Shown: piece by piece, positions 36,283 through 48,059 of the stretch
How the letters are laid out: the number at the start of each line of letters is the position of its first letter
How positions within the stretch are numbered: position 1 is the stretch's first letter
NCBI GenBank assembly: GCA_023634235.1
Contig: JAMKCF010000063.1
Coordinates: 186,001-250,000, forward strand
Direction of reading: 5' to 3'
DNA from: Pisaster brevispinus
Taxonomy: Eukaryota; Echinodermata; Asteroidea; Forcipulatida; Asteriidae
DNA: 64,000 nucleotides
Made by a program: the position numbers and the translations under genes
The notes under the pieces: generated by a model
Told to the model about the DNA's origin: nothing
Databases searched by the model: none
Seen by the model: the letters and a program-made list of their open reading frames with translations, nothing else

Positions 36283-37455
36283 CCCAGTTGTAGCTCCAGT
36301 TGTAGCCCCAGTTGTAGCCCCAGTTGTAGCCCCAGTTGTAGCCCCAGTTGTAGTCCCAGTTGTAGCCCTAGTTGTAGCCCCAGTTGTAGCCCCAGTTGTA
36401 GCCCCAGTTGTAGCCCCAGTTGTAGCCCCAGTTGTAGACCCAGTTGTAGACCCAGTTGTAGACCCAGTTGTAGACCCAGTTGTAGACCCAGTTGTAGTCC
36501 CAGTTGTAGTCCCAGTTGTAGTCTCAGATGTAGTCTCAGATGTAGTCTCAGATGTAGTCTCAGTTGTAGTCTCAGATGTAGTCTCAGATGTAGTCTCAGA
36601 TGTAGTCTCAGTTGTAGTCTCAGTTGTAGTCTCAGTTGTAGTCTCAGTTGTAGTCTCAGTTGTAGTCTCAGTTGTAGTCTCAGTTGTAGTCTCAGTTGTA
36701 GTCTCAGTTGTAGTCTCAGTTGTAGTCTCAGTTGTAGTCTCAGATGTAGTCTCAGATGTAGTCTCAGTTGTAGTCGCAGATGTAGTCGCAGATGTAGTCG
36801 CAGATGTAGTCGCAGATGTAGTCGCAGTTGTAGTCTCAGTTGTAGTCTCAGTTGTAGTCCCAGTTGTAGCCCCAGTTGTAGCCCCAGTTGTAGCTCCAGT
36901 TGTAGCCCCAGTTGTAGCCCCAGTTGTAGCCCCAGTTGTAGCCCCAGTTGTAGTCCCAGTTGTAGCCCTAGTTGTAGCCCCAGTTGTAGCCCCAGTTGTA
37001 GCCCCAGTTGTAGCCCCAGTTGTAGCCCCAGTTGTAGACCCAGTTGTAGACCCAGTTGTAGACCCAGTTGTAGACCCAGTTGTAGACCCAGTTGTAGTCC
37101 CAGTTGTAGTCCCAGTTGTAGTCTCAGATGTAGTCTCAGATGTAGTCTCAGATGTAGTCTCAGTTGTAGTCTCAGATGTAGTCTCAGATGTAGTCTCAGA
37201 TGTAGTCTCAGTTGTAGTCTCAGTTGTAGTCTCAGTTGTAGTCTCAGTTGTAGTCTCAGTTGTAGTCTCAGTTGTAGTCTCAGTTGTAGTCTCAGTTGTA
37301 GTCTCAGTTGTAGTCTCAGTTGTAGTCTCAGTTGTAGTCTCAGATGTAGTCTCAGATGTAGTCTCAGTTGTAGTCGCAGATGTAGTCGCAGATGTAGTCG
37401 CAGATGTAGTCGCAGATGTAGTCGCAGTTGTAGTCTCAGTTGTAGTCTCAGTTGT
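36283..37455 (+). repeat. 600-bp higher-order repeat within the satellite
   Basis: About 36283-36855 and 36883-37455 are identical as far as I can compare line by line, exactly 600 bases (50 units) apart, including the rare GCTCCAGT, GCCCTAGT, GACCCAGT and GTCGCAGA variants in the same order. Confidence 0.8.
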
Positions 37456-38519
37456 AGTCTCAGTTGTAGTCTCAGTTGTAGTCTCAGTTGTAGTCTCAGT
37501 TGTAGTCTCAGTTGTAGTCTCAGTTGTAGTCTCAGTTGTAGTCTCAGTTGTAGTCTCAGTTGTAGTCGCAGATGTAGTCGCAGATGTAGTCGCAGATGTA
37601 GTCGCAGATGTAGTCTCAGTTGTAGTCTCAGTTGTAGTCTCAGTTGTAGTCTCAGTTGTAGTCTCAGTTGTAGTCTCAGTTGTAGTCTCAGTTGTAGTCT
37701 CAGTTGTAGTCTCAGTTGTAGTCTCAGTTGTAGTCGCAGTTGTAGTCGCAGTTGTAGTCGCAGTTGTAGTCGCAGTTGTAGTCTCAGTTGTAGTCTCAGT
37801 TGTAGTCTCAGTTGTAGTCTCAGTTGTAGTCTCAGTTGTAGTCTCAGTTGTAGTCTCAGTTGTAGTCTCAGTTGTAGTCGCAGTTGTAGTCGCAGTTGTA
37901 GTCGCAGTTGTAGTCTCAGTTGTAGTCTCAGTTGTAGTCTCAGTTGTAGTCTCAGTTGTAGTCTCAGTTGTAGTCTCAGTTGTAGTCGCAGTTGTAGTCG
38001 CAGTTGTAGTCGCAGTTGTAGTCGCAGTTGTAGTCTCAGTTGTAGTCTCAGTTGTAGTCTCAGTTGTAGTCTCAGTTGTAGTCTCAGTTGTAGTCTCAGT
38101 TGTAGTCTCAGTTGTAGTCTCAGTTGTAGTCCCAGTTGTAGTCCCAGTTGTAGTCCCAGTTGTAGTCCCAGTTGTAGTCCCAGATGTAGTCCCAGTTGTA
38201 GTCCCAGTTGTAGTCCCAGTTGTAGTCCCAGTTGTAGTCCCAGTTGTAGTCCCAGTTGTAGTCCCAGTTGTAGTCCCAGTTGTAGTCCCAGTTGTAGTCC
38301 CAGTTGTAGTCTCAGTTGTAGTCTCAGTTGTAGCCCCAGTTGTAGCCCCAGTTGTAGCCCCAGTTGTAGCCCCAATTGTAGCCCCAGTTGTAGCCCCAGT
38401 TGTAGCCCCAGTTGTAGCCCCAGTTGTAGCCCCAGTTGTAGCCCCAGTTGTAGCCCCAGTTGTAGCCCCAGTTGTAGCCCCAGTTGTAGCCCCAGTTGTA
38501 GCCCCAGTTGTAGCCCCAG

Positions 38520-39630
38520 TTGTAGCCCCAGATGTAGCCCCAGATGTAGCCCCAGATGTAGCCCCAGATGTAGCCCCAGTTGTAGCCCCAGTTGTAGCCC
38601 CAGTTGTAGCCCCAGTTGTAGTCCCAGTTGTAGTCCCAGTTGTAGTCCCAGTTGTAGTCCCAGTTGTAGTCCCAGTTGTAGTCTCAGTTGTAGCCCCAGT
38701 TGTAGCCCCAGTTGTAGCCCCAGTTGTAGCCCCAGTTGTAGCCCCAGTTGTAGCCCCAGTTGTAGCCCCAGTTGTAGCCCCAGTTGTAGCCCCAGTTGTA
38801 GCCCCAGTTGTAGCCCCAGTTGTAGCCCCAGATGTAGCCCCAGATGTAGCCCCAGATGTAGCCCCAGATGTAGCCCCAGATGTAGCCCCAGTTGTAGCCC
38901 CAGTTGTAGCCCCAGTTGTAGCCCCAGTTGTAGTCCCAGTTGTAGTCCCAGTTGTAGTCCCAGTTGTAGTCCCAGTTGTAGTCCCAGTTGTAGTCCCAGT
39001 TGTAGCCCCAGTTGTAGCCCCAGTTGTAGCCCCAGTTGTAGCCCCAGTTGTAGCCCCAGTTGTAGCCCCAGTTGTAGCCCCAGTTGTAGCCCCAGTTGTA
39101 GCCCCAGTTGTAGCCCCAGATGTAGCCCCAGATGTAGCCCCAGATGTAGCCCCAGATGTAGCCCCAGATGTAGCCCCAGTTGTAGCCCCAGTTGTAGCCC
39201 CAGTTGTAGCCCCAGTTGTAGCCCCAGTTGTAGTCCCAGTTGTAGTCCCAGTTGTAGTCCCAGTTGTAGTCCCAGTTGTAGTCCCAGTTGTAGTCCCAGT
39301 TGTAGTCCCAGTTGTAGTCCCAGTTGTAGTCCCAGTTGTAGTCCCAGTTGTAGTCCCAGTTGTAGTCCCAGTTGTAGTCTCAGTTGTAGTCTCAGTTGTA
39401 GTCTCAGTTGTAGTCTCAGTTGTAGTCTCAGTTGTAGCCCCAGTTGTAGCCCCAGTTGTAGCCCCAGTTGTAGCCCCAGTTGTAGCCCCAGTTGTAGCCC
39501 CAGTTGTAGCCCCAGTTGTAGCCCCAGTTGTAGCCCCAGTTGTAGCCCCAGTTGTAGCCCCAGTTGTAGCCCCAGATGTAGCCCCAGATGTAGCCCCAGA
39601 TGTAGCCCCAGATGTAGCCCCAGATGTAGC
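38520..39630 (+). repeat. approximately 300-bp higher-order pattern
   Basis: Clusters of four to five GATGTAGCCCCA units start near 38524, 38824, 39112 and 39568, each followed by GTTGTAGCCCCA and then GTTGTAGTCCCA blocks. The spacing is about 300, 288 and 456 bases, all multiples of 12. Confidence 0.65.
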
Positions 39631-41016
39631 CCCAGTTGTAGTCCCAGTTGTAGTCCCAGTTGTAGTCCCAGTTGTAGTCCCAGTTGTAGTCCCAGTTGTA
39701 GTCCCAGTTGTAGTCCCAGTTGTAGTCCCAGTTGTAGTCCCAGTTGTAGTCCCAGTTGTAGTCCCAGTTGTAGTCCCAGTTGTAGTCCCAGTTGTAGTCC
39801 CAGTTGTAGTCCCAGTTGTAGTCCCAGTTGTAGTCCCAGTTGTAGTCCCAGTTGTAGTCCCAGTTGTAGTCCCAGTTGTAGTCCCAGTTGTAGTCCCAGT
39901 TGTAGTCCCAGTTGTAGTCCCAGTTGTAGTCCCAGTTGTAGTCCCAGTTGTAGTCCCAGTTGTAGTCCCAGTTGTAGTCCCAGTTGTAGTCCCAGTTGTA
40001 GTCCCAGTTGTAGTCCCAGTTGTAGTCCCAGTTGTAGTCCCAGTTGTAGTCCCAGTTGTAGTCCCAGTTGTAGTCCCAGTTGTAGTCCCAGTTGTAGTCC
40101 CAGTTGTAGTCCCAGTTGTAGTCCCAGTTGTAGTCCCAGTTGTAGTCCCAGTTGTAGTCCCAGTTGTAGTCCCAGTTGTAGTCTCAGTTGTAGTCTCAGT
40201 TGTAGTCTCAGTTGTAGTCTCAGTTGTAGTCTCAGTTGTAGTCTCAGTTGTAGTCTCAGTTGTAGTCTCAGTTGTAGTCTCAGTTGTAGTCTCAGTTGTA
40301 GTCTCAGTTGTAGTCTCAGTTGTAGTCTCAGTTGTAGTCTCAGTTGTAGTCTCAGTTGTAGTCTCAGTTGTAGTCTCAGTTGTAGTCTCAGTTGTAGTCT
40401 CAGTTGTAGTCTCAGTTGTAGTCTCAGTTGTAGTCTCAGTTGTAGTCTCAGTTGTAGTCTCAGTTGTAGTCTCAGTTGTAGTCTCAGTTGTAGTCTCAGT
40501 TGTAGTCTCAGTTGTAGTCTCAGTTGTAGTCTCAGATTTTAGTTTCTAGTCAACCAAAAGCCTGCCTACACTACCTCTCCTCCAAGCAGACTGCGGCTGT
40601 CAGATCCTCTTTACTCCTCCACCAGATTTTGCGCTTCTTGACATTCATGGGCCTGTGATACCCGATGCTGACTAAGAGCGACATTATTTGAGGTACTTTT
40701 GAAATATTTTCCAAATATTTCCCATTGAAATTGATTGGCTGATTCTTTGTTCATGCTTAGGTTCAAGAGATCAATCTTCAATAACCTACCTACTATTTTT
40801 TTTTTCATAAATCAATTTTCAATCAATTTGTTTTAGAGACATCACAATGCTGATGAAAGATCTTATATTTTTAATCATAAAAATTGCAAATATTTATTTG
40901 GCAAATCCACTAATGGTGAAACAATTTTCCTTTTTTCCCCCACTTCTTAAAAATGTTTTTTAAAAGATCTTCAGATGTATTTTTGACAATTCTTGATTTT
41001 ATTGTCTGAATTACAG

Positions 41017-41188
41017 CCGAGTGATTTGACGACAGGCCAGAACGTCAACCTGTGCAGCCAGCTTGGCCCTATGGACCAATCATCCATCGGGAGTGAAGTC
41101 CTGCTGGAGTTTGTCTCTGATGAATCAAACTATTTCCCAGGATACTCAGCTGATCATACGGTGTTGCCATGGATCCCTGATTCTCCAG
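41017..41188 (+). pseudogene. CUB domain C-terminal half exon (D2)
   Basis: Acceptor TCTGAATTACAG and donor CCAG/GTTTGT are both present. The 172-base exon enters in phase 0 and encodes PSDLTTGQNVNLCSQLGPMD, QSSIGSEVLLEFVSDESNYF, then PGYSADHTVLPWIPDSP. This is the intact version of the decayed D1 exon at 17241. Listed as pseudogene because neighbouring exons of D2 are deleted or frameshifted. Confidence 0.6.
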
Positions 41189-42182
41189 GTTTGTTGAGAA
41201 ATGGGTGTTAATCTGTGTATGCAGTTAACGTACATTATTTTCCTTCATGCATGACGCGGCTTATCTGACTCCAAATGTTCAACAAAAATCACTGCGTCTT
41301 AACTATTGGTGGGCCTTATCTGGTATCACTATAGATCATTGTGATGATAACTGTGGGAAAATGAAACTTATCCTGTGAAATAAGCCTTTCATTTGCTCAG
41401 GTAATGTTGTCATATTATTTAAAATAACGCAGTGTGTAGTTATGAAGTGTATTTTTTAGGGGTTTAGTGTAGTTTTAAGGTAAGCAGCTGTACATGAGAT
41501 TGGCCCCTTAAAAATGACCAAAAAAATGATATGCGCGCAGTATAAAATAACTGAGCAGAAATAGATTATTAGCCATAACGTCTTACTTAATTAGGTTGTT
41601 ACGCCTGGTACCTAACTGTACCTAACTGTTTATCATCCCTGTGATATTCAGGTATTTTTCGTCTATCATTAAGGTAAACGTGCTACCTGTGTGTCCGACC
41701 TGGTTTCTCCTATCAGGATGTTTGAGTGTTAAACCAGGCTTTCTGCTTGTTAATCTTGCTTGGCTGAGATGTACAACAAAAACCCACTCCAACAGCTTCA
41801 TTCCATGTACATGTCTTTGTAACTTCTTGCCTTTAACATCAACAAATTTCTCCATCTTAAAATCTAAACTGATTTCAGATGCAATTCCTACCTTTAGTTC
41901 CCTGAGTTATTCTCATCTTGTACGTAACCTGTTACCAAGAGTGGCTTTTAGCCATGTTTTAGGCAAACGTGCATTAAAGTTATACAAAAACACAGGGTCG
42001 TAACTTGATAGGTCGAAAGTTCATATCTAACACACTATAGCAAGCACACAATTTGCTGCACGCGATAAGGTCGTATTTCACTTAATTTTTGTTTGCATTC
42101 ACTTATTGCACTACTCAAAAAATTAAAACGCAACCTGGCTCCACTGACATAGTGAAATCTTTTCTTTTTTGTGTGTGTTCAG

Positions 42183-42345
42183 ACACTGGATGTGATAACC
42201 CAAGAAGCGTCTGTCTTCTGTGGGAATGCAAACACTTTCACTTGGATCTCGGAGGGGAGTGAAGTCATCGAAAATCCCAAACTGACGACGACGAGTGTTT
42301 CCAAGGTTGCAGAGAGCCTGAGAGAAAGAGACATTTTCCTGTAAA
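42183..42345 (+). pseudogene. CUB domain C-terminal half, frameshifted (D2)
   Basis: After the TGTGTGTTCAG acceptor it reads TLDVITQEASVFCGNANTFT then WISEGSEVI in the expected phase. Base losses after GTCATCG then destroy the FQTDD strand that D1 retains, and the frame runs into SKVAESLRERDIFL and a stop at about 42343-42345. Confidence 0.6.
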
Positions 42346-43101
42346 GTGTCGGACATCAGGGTGGTTGGACGGCAGCTTTTTTCTATGTATAAACTGAATA
42401 TATTTATTTCTGTATAATTTGTTATCTGCTTGTCGTCCGACCAGGTTCATTTTGTAATATTAATATTAATAATAATAATTATGTGTAATACTTGAAATGG
42501 AATGCATGGGGGTGTTGACTGCGGTTTGGCTGGTGGGATTCAACTTGGAGGCATAGGTTTGTGAGTTTGTTGTGTGAATGATGATGATTAGTGGGCCCTG
42601 TGTGTTAGGTAACTTATGCCTTCTTGCCCATCCAGTGTCATGCTATATATTCTATGTTCTTCGATCACGCACTCATGCATTTGCTTTCTTTGAGATAATT
42701 GTTATTTGCTAGAGACAGAATATTTAGGAGTTGCCTTCATTTGTATTGACATTTTATTGACATACTTGCATTGTGTAAGATAATTAATTGTACATGTATG
42801 TGTTTTATTTTCTGCCTGCACAACTCTCAACAGTTTTTTGCAGGTGTTTACAGATCCAGAGTCAACATCCACTAGCTGGATACACCCGTGTGGGACGTCA
42901 CTTCAATGTTCCTAATCACTCCATATCTGTCATGATTACAGGGCTTTATGAGGCACCAGGAAACCACAGAGACTGTTCGTCTGAGTAGGGAGAAGCTATG
43001 GATAATGCGTCTTATTACTTTTTGTCTTTGCTTTCTCCTTTTTACCACAGATTCTCCTCTCCAGTCTGCCTCATTCACTAATCAATTACTTTTCTCTCCC
43101 T

Positions 43102-44157
43102 GTATATTCGGTTTGCGGTAACACCATGTGTATATCTACTATCTATGTAGATTTGTTCTTGTAGAACTAGGTCTTGCTTTTTATTCTACTGCCGCGGAGT
43201 AGATTTTGGAAATCGGGAGACTACTTTAGGAGACTACTTAGTTCTCAAAAGAACTGTCCAGCTTATTAGCTACTACCTGGGCGGACGGTAGGAAATCAGC
43301 CAGGACTACTACTTTAGCTTAATAGTGGATCGTATCAAGGGGACTTCTTGTTATTAACTTTACTGCCGCGGAGTGAGTTCTTATTTGGTCTCAACGTTTC
43401 GACTAGCTATCTCTAGTCATCGTCATCGCCGTTGAGACCAAATAAGAACTCACTTCGCGGCAGTGAAGTTAATAACGAAAAGTCCCCTTGATCCGATCCA
43501 CTATCAAGCTAAAGTAGTAGTCCCGGCCGATTTCCTACCCTCCGCCCAGGTGTTAGCTAATAAGCTGGACAGTTTTTTTGAGAACTAAGTAGTCTCCTGA
43601 AGTAGTCTCCCGATTTCCAAAATCTACTCCGCGGCAGTAGAATAAAAAGCAAGACCTAGTTCTACAAGAGACTACTTAGCTCTCAAAAGAACTGTCCAGC
43701 TTATTAGCTACTACCCGGGCGGAGGGTAGGAAATAGGCCGGGACTACTACTTTAGCTTGATAGTGGATCGGATCAAGGGGACTTCTCGTTATTAACTTCA
43801 CTGCCGCGAAGTGAGTTCTTATTTGGTCTCAACTGCGATGACGATGATTAGAGCAAGCTAGTCGAAACGTTGAGACCAAATAAGAACTCATTCCGCGGCA
43901 GTAAAATTAATAACGAGAAGTCCCCTTGATCCGATCCACTATCAAGCTAAAGTAGTAGTCCCGGCCGATTTCCTACCCTCCGCCCAGGTAGTAGCTAATA
44001 AGCTGGACAGTTCTTTTGAGAACTAAGTAGTCTCCTGAAGTAGTCTCCTGATTTCCAAAATCTACTCCGCTGCAGTAGAATAAAAAGCGAGACCTAGTTC
44101 TTTAAGAAGAAATCTACATAGCTAGTAGATATACACATGGTGTTACCGCAAACCGAA
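43102..44157. mobile_element. doubled foldback element
   Basis: Two successive inverted-repeat units of the 20935-21604 family, with centres near 43425 and 43835. The outer ends are TATTCGGTTTGCGGTAACACC and GGTGTTACCGCAAACCGAA. The inner junction (about 43664) joins a right arm to a second left arm lacking its outer end, so it arose by partial duplication or nested insertion. Confidence 0.7.
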
Positions 44158-44836
44158 CAAATATTGATACTTCACACATGCAAAGCCTTAAAAAGTTTTC
44201 TCTCCCTCTTCAAATCATTTATTATGTCCTTTGTATTCCTTACCTTTTGTGGTCAAACCAGCCCCTCCCCCAACCCCCCTTTTTGTCTTCCTCCTCTCTG
44301 TTCATCCTGCCTCTCTCTCTGTTTGCTTTCATTTCTGACATCTATGTCCACTCGACTGCTTTTTTTTAAAACCTGTATTGTTTAAGTTGTTTTCTGTTTA
44401 TGTTTGTAGTCTTGTCATTTAGCCTTCGAGAAAGACTCTGCTGAGGTCAAAACGTCAGGCCACTAACTATTTTTTTAATGTAGTAGTTCATCCATGAAGT
44501 TTTTGCTGATGATATTTTATCCTCGCATAATTATTTGTTTTTAGATATTGTTGTATTGCCATTAATAATAAGTCATTACTGTGTATTGTGTATTGTGTGC
44601 TGGAGGATTAAAAATAGTACAGGAGATTGTTTTATAATTTGTGACGTCATCGTGGTATTTTGTTTTTGGTGTGTTCTGGTGGTGCTCGTCCTATTTAAAT
44701 AGAGGTCCAGCCTCCTTCCCGTGTCTCTAGTTGCAACAATAAAGTCCTGAGCCGTTTTAGTGTGATGTTTTTGCAGTAAGCACGATAGAGTTGCAATGAT
44801 CGTTTGTGGTTTGCAAGCGTGTAAGTACTCGACATC

Positions 44837-45250
44837 TAATAATAATGGCTTCTTATATAGCGCTAATATCCGTCAGTCAGTGACGCTCAAGGCGTTTCAA
44901 CATTAATTTCCTGCAAGGTATGTGGGGCTTCGTTCGAAGTATGAGACCTACTCTTTTACATAGCACCATGTAATGGTTTACAAGGTGCTGTGGCACAATA
45001 TGCAGCCAATCAAACAGGGAACACCGGGGCGAACCCCTTCTCTTTTCGATAAGTGCACTGGGTTCTTTTACGTGCATTACACAACACACGGGGCCAACGG
45101 CCTATGTCCCATCCGAAGGACGAAGCAATAATGGTTAAGTGTCTTGGTTAAGGACACAAGTGTCACTACCGGGACTCGAACCCACACTCTGCTGAGTCGG
45201 AAACACCAGAGCTTGAGTCCGGTGCTCTTATCCGCTCGGCCACGACACGC
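44837..45250 (-). repeat. tRNA-Leu-derived SINE
   Basis: On the minus strand it opens with GTCGTGGCCGAGCGGATAAG, GCACCGGACTCAAGC, and GGGTTCGAGTCCCGG. These are the A box, a CAA anticodon arm and the B box of tRNA-Leu. A long body follows (GTGTTGTGTAATGCACGTAAAAGAACC; GTGCTATGTAAAAGAGTAGG), ending GCGCTATATAAGAAGCC plus (ATT)n. Fragments of the same family are at 53356-53850 and 56935-57079. Confidence 0.8.
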
Positions 45251-45660
45251 CACGTCTAACGGACCATCGACCAACATGATGCCATGCGCCTGTGCATGTG
45301 TTGTGACACTGCCACGGGTTGAAGTCTGCTGATTGTGTAGAATAGTAGGCAAGGTCAGGTCGTGTTTTTGACAAACTTGGAGCCGATGGTCAGGTTAAAC
45401 AGTGGTTACGAAGCGGAGAATGGGGGTGGGAGGTTGGTATAGGGAGAGAGAAACGGAAGCCCGGTTTGGGTGACCTAGATCAAGGTCTGAATGACTTCAA
45501 AGTTCATGTGGTATTATAATACTGCCTGTCAATTTTTCACCAATAGAGGGCTGCTTCCGCAAATCATTAAAACTGATAACAAATGACCATTTAGCTTCTA
45601 TTTCAGACACTCACTGGCAGAGCTATATGTGGAAAAAGTTGATCCCTTTAGTTTACTGAC
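45251..45660. other. no supported gene
   Basis: No recognised coding or mobile sequence. It contains the phrase AATAGAGGGCTGC, common in repeat-derived DNA. Confidence 0.4.
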
Positions 45661-45663
45661 CTG

Positions 45664-45906
45664 GGTGTGGCTCTGCTTACCGTAAGCAAAGAATTGGCGC
45701 TTATGGAAGCAGGGAATTCTTTGCTTACGTCAAGCATATTTCACGGGTTAGCAGAGAATTTTTGCTTGTGCGCGTGCGTACTCCACATTTCAAGACATTC
45801 TTGGCTTACACAGCTAGCGGAGAAATTCGGTGCCTGCACAGTAAGCGGAGAATGGTGATTGTAAGCGCTGAGTTCGGCGGTAAGCAGAGCCATGAATTTG
45901 GGCCCT
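45664..45906. mobile_element. MITE with inverted ends
   Basis: The ends TGTGGCTCTGCTTACCGTAAGC and CGGTAAGCAGAGCCATGAATTTGGGCCC are inverted repeats. The interior has several GTAAGC/GCTTAC motifs. Related in style to the GGGCCCAATTT elements at 53635 and 58532. Confidence 0.65.
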
Positions 45907-46224
45907 GGAGATGACAGACCAGGAACCCCCCTATCTAATAATTATGCTTCTATGGGACCCCTAAAACAAGTGTGCAAAGTTTGGTGCTTTAATCCGGCGT
46001 GTCACGATTTTTTCATTAAGCCACCTGACTAACAGGTAAGAAGAGGTGTAGGCCCCATGAAGATAAAAGAGTGAACGGGTTGGCTGGAGGGTTGTTGACA
46101 ATGGGAAAACCAACACTTGAAAGTAAAAATGTTTTATAGAGGGATATAAAATCCAGGTGTTTTACGAACAGATTTACCACGTGGTGATCGTCAACGTTCG
46201 AGTTTATAGAAATGGGGTTGTTAT

Positions 46225-46345
46225 AACTGTGCGTAATAAACCACTGATTAGAAGACCAAATTAGACAGCTCAAAAGTTTGGTGTGCCCAGTGTAACAGTC
46301 TTCAAGACTCTGGGCTTTAACTTACACTTTAACTCAAAACGAAGA
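46225..46345 (-). repeat. inverted fragment of the 23.5-24.5 kb repeat
   Basis: Minus-strand order AAGCCCAGAGTCTTGAAGAC, ACTGGGCACACC, TTTTGAGCTGTC, TAATCAGTGGTTTATTA matches the tandem repeat at 23540-24470. Confidence 0.6.
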
Positions 46346-46775
46346 GTAGGCTACAAATTCTTTTCAAAATATGTTTTAGTATTATTTAAAGCCTATCAAT
46401 CAAGTACATAACAAGAAGACATCCGCATACGCATATTGTCTCTGGCTTATTTTCTAGCATTCACCGATGTTGTTTTCTTTGTTTAAAGTTTTGGAATGAT
46501 TTTATAGCTATAGAATGTCAATATTCTCAAATAAAAATTGTTAATTTATAACCAGTTTTTCAGTTTTCGTTCGGATAAAATAAGGGATTCACCGACAGAA
46601 AGTAGCCAAATGAGAGTTTTTTCACCTCCCTGTACTGCATGTGTTTTAATTTTCTTATTGAAGTCACCCAGCTCGGTAGACGCCATTTTGAAACACCTAT
46701 AACAACCACACAAACAGCGTGGGGCATGCACATCTGTGCATACAATCCTGTTTTTAGCCGAAATTATTCAGCAAA

Positions 46776-46843
46776 ATGCCTACTTGTGCGGCATTAAACT
46801 GCACTAACAGATACTCCCGTGGATGTGGAAAGACATACCATCT
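46776..46843 (+). CDS. THAP exon 1
   Basis: ATG then C-x4-C spacing (CAALNC), 68 bases, ending two bases into a Leu codon at a GTAAGTA donor. The codon is completed by the first T of exon 2, restoring HLFPV. Confidence 0.8.
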
Positions 46844-47038
46844 GTAAGTATCTATCTTTTTTTCGTGAATGTTTATTTTAGGGGAATTACAGGCTGACAT
46901 ATGAATTTGTCATGTAAACTTTCTGTTGAATACATTCGCCGGTTCGCGCGCGCATTCGTTACGTGTACAAATTTACTGGAAAACACAAGTTTGGTGGATA
47001 AATGCAATCATATCTCTGGAACCCTTTATCGTACAAAC

Positions 47039-48059
47039 TAAGCCTGTGACGGTTACACGGTTACACGGTTAACCGACTGATTACTCGGTTACACGTTTAC
47101 GTTTTATCGGTTCGGGTAACCGTAAAACCAGTTCCAAAAATGGTGCTTTGTTGAAATTAGTAAATCCGTAAATGTTTTAGACCGCAAGTTGCGATCTTCT
47201 ATTCTCCTGTCAGTTCTTATTTTTATTTGTTTTCGTCGAGCGCGATCGTAAACATGTCAGATCTTCGACTTCGAGGTGCGCCGCGAATAATAGTCATCGT
47301 CTTCATGTTTTGTCTACGAAAGAAACCACAGAGGGGACCCTGGTAAGTGGCAGACAATAGAGGCAAGATAAGTCTTAAGAAAATCTTGGACAGGTTTGGC
47401 CCATTGAGAGTGCGTGCGTTCAATAGGAGGTTCACCTTCAAAGGAAACTAGCCGACACTGAACTTTCTTTGAGTAGATAAATGACAGCCGAAGCACCGAA
47501 GCGTCCAACTTTCTTAGCTAGATAAAGGCGGCTTTCACAAAGGTAGCGGATTTAGAAATATTATACTTAACATAACAGGTTAAAACGGTGGGAGAGTGCA
47601 CGCTGGCTGCTTCTTGACCTATCACTGCTCATGTACTGTAACCACTCTTATCCAATCAACACTGTCGAGTAATCTGGTTCGGTGTCGGTCACCTGTCAGG
47701 TCATGTGTTGCGTCACGTCAGCTTTCTTGTTGCGGTTGCGCCAAGCCTGTGCAGTATGCCAGTGCGGCGGCTTAAAAATGCACTTTATTGATAAAGAAAC
47801 ACGGACACTTGAACGACAAAGATTGTTTATTTCACTGGATACAATTTCACATACAAGTAAGTTTCCATTATGTGATTCATCCCCGACGAAAATCCGTTCG
47901 ATGGCAGTGAACATCGTGCTCGGTCGTCTCATAGAGAATGGTCGTCTGAACCAATTTTTTTGAACTCCATTTTTTTCTGAAACAGTCGGTTACACGTGTA
48001 ACCGACCGTTTTGGAAACAGTTACACGGTTACAAAAAAAAACGTTTGCGCACAGGCTTA
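47039..48059. mobile_element. hAT-type element in THAP intron 1
   Basis: Ends TAAGCCTGTG and CACAGGCTTA are perfect 10-bp inverted repeats flanked by an exact 8-bp duplication GTACAAAC (47031-47038 and 48060-48067). Subterminal ACGGTTACACGG repeats occur at both ends. The 8-bp duplication and TIR fit hAT elements. It is 1021 bp with no complete transposase, hence non-autonomous. Confidence 0.85.

Larger units (their letters stand above)
35915..40536 (+). repeat. 12-bp satellite array, about 385 units
   Basis: Uninterrupted repeats of CAGTTGTAGCCC and variants (third position TCT, TCC, CCC, ACC, TCG; GATG for GTTG). The period of 12 keeps every frame, so the plus strand reads SCSP/SCSL/SCSR and the minus strand LQLG/LQLR over the full length without a stop. 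The variants occur in blocks rather than at random. It lies between the exon-module array and segmental duplication D2, and has no start context, splice sites or codon bias beyond the repeat. I regard it as a non-coding satellite. Confidence 0.9.
40560..44530 (+). repeat. segmental duplication, copy D2
   Basis: Collinear with D1. Its left boundary joins the satellite directly: GCCTGCCTACACTACCTCTC with AGACTGCGGCTGTCAGATCC corresponds to about 18315-18365 of D1, then jumps to the part matching 17040 onward. D2 lacks the first CUB half-exon (jump between GTCTATCATTA and AGGTAAACGTG near 41670). Its foldback element is doubled. Confidence 0.75.

Noticed and set aside
35915..40536. CRISPR-like array
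   Set aside because: No spacers: direct repeats are contiguous 12-mers in an animal genome.
35902..40542. 1546-codon plus-strand open frame (and 887 codons on minus)
   Set aside because: It is a pure 12-bp satellite; any frame without a stop in one unit stays open for ever. No start context, splice sites or non-repeat domain.
45170..45250. Possible genuine tRNA-Leu gene
   Set aside because: The A and B boxes are good, but the 3' side continues into a SINE body with an ATT tail and the acceptor stem does not pair.
47223..47963. Open frames inside the hAT-type element as a captured gene
   Set aside because: Short frames on both strands, with no transposase motif or host-gene similarity that I can see.
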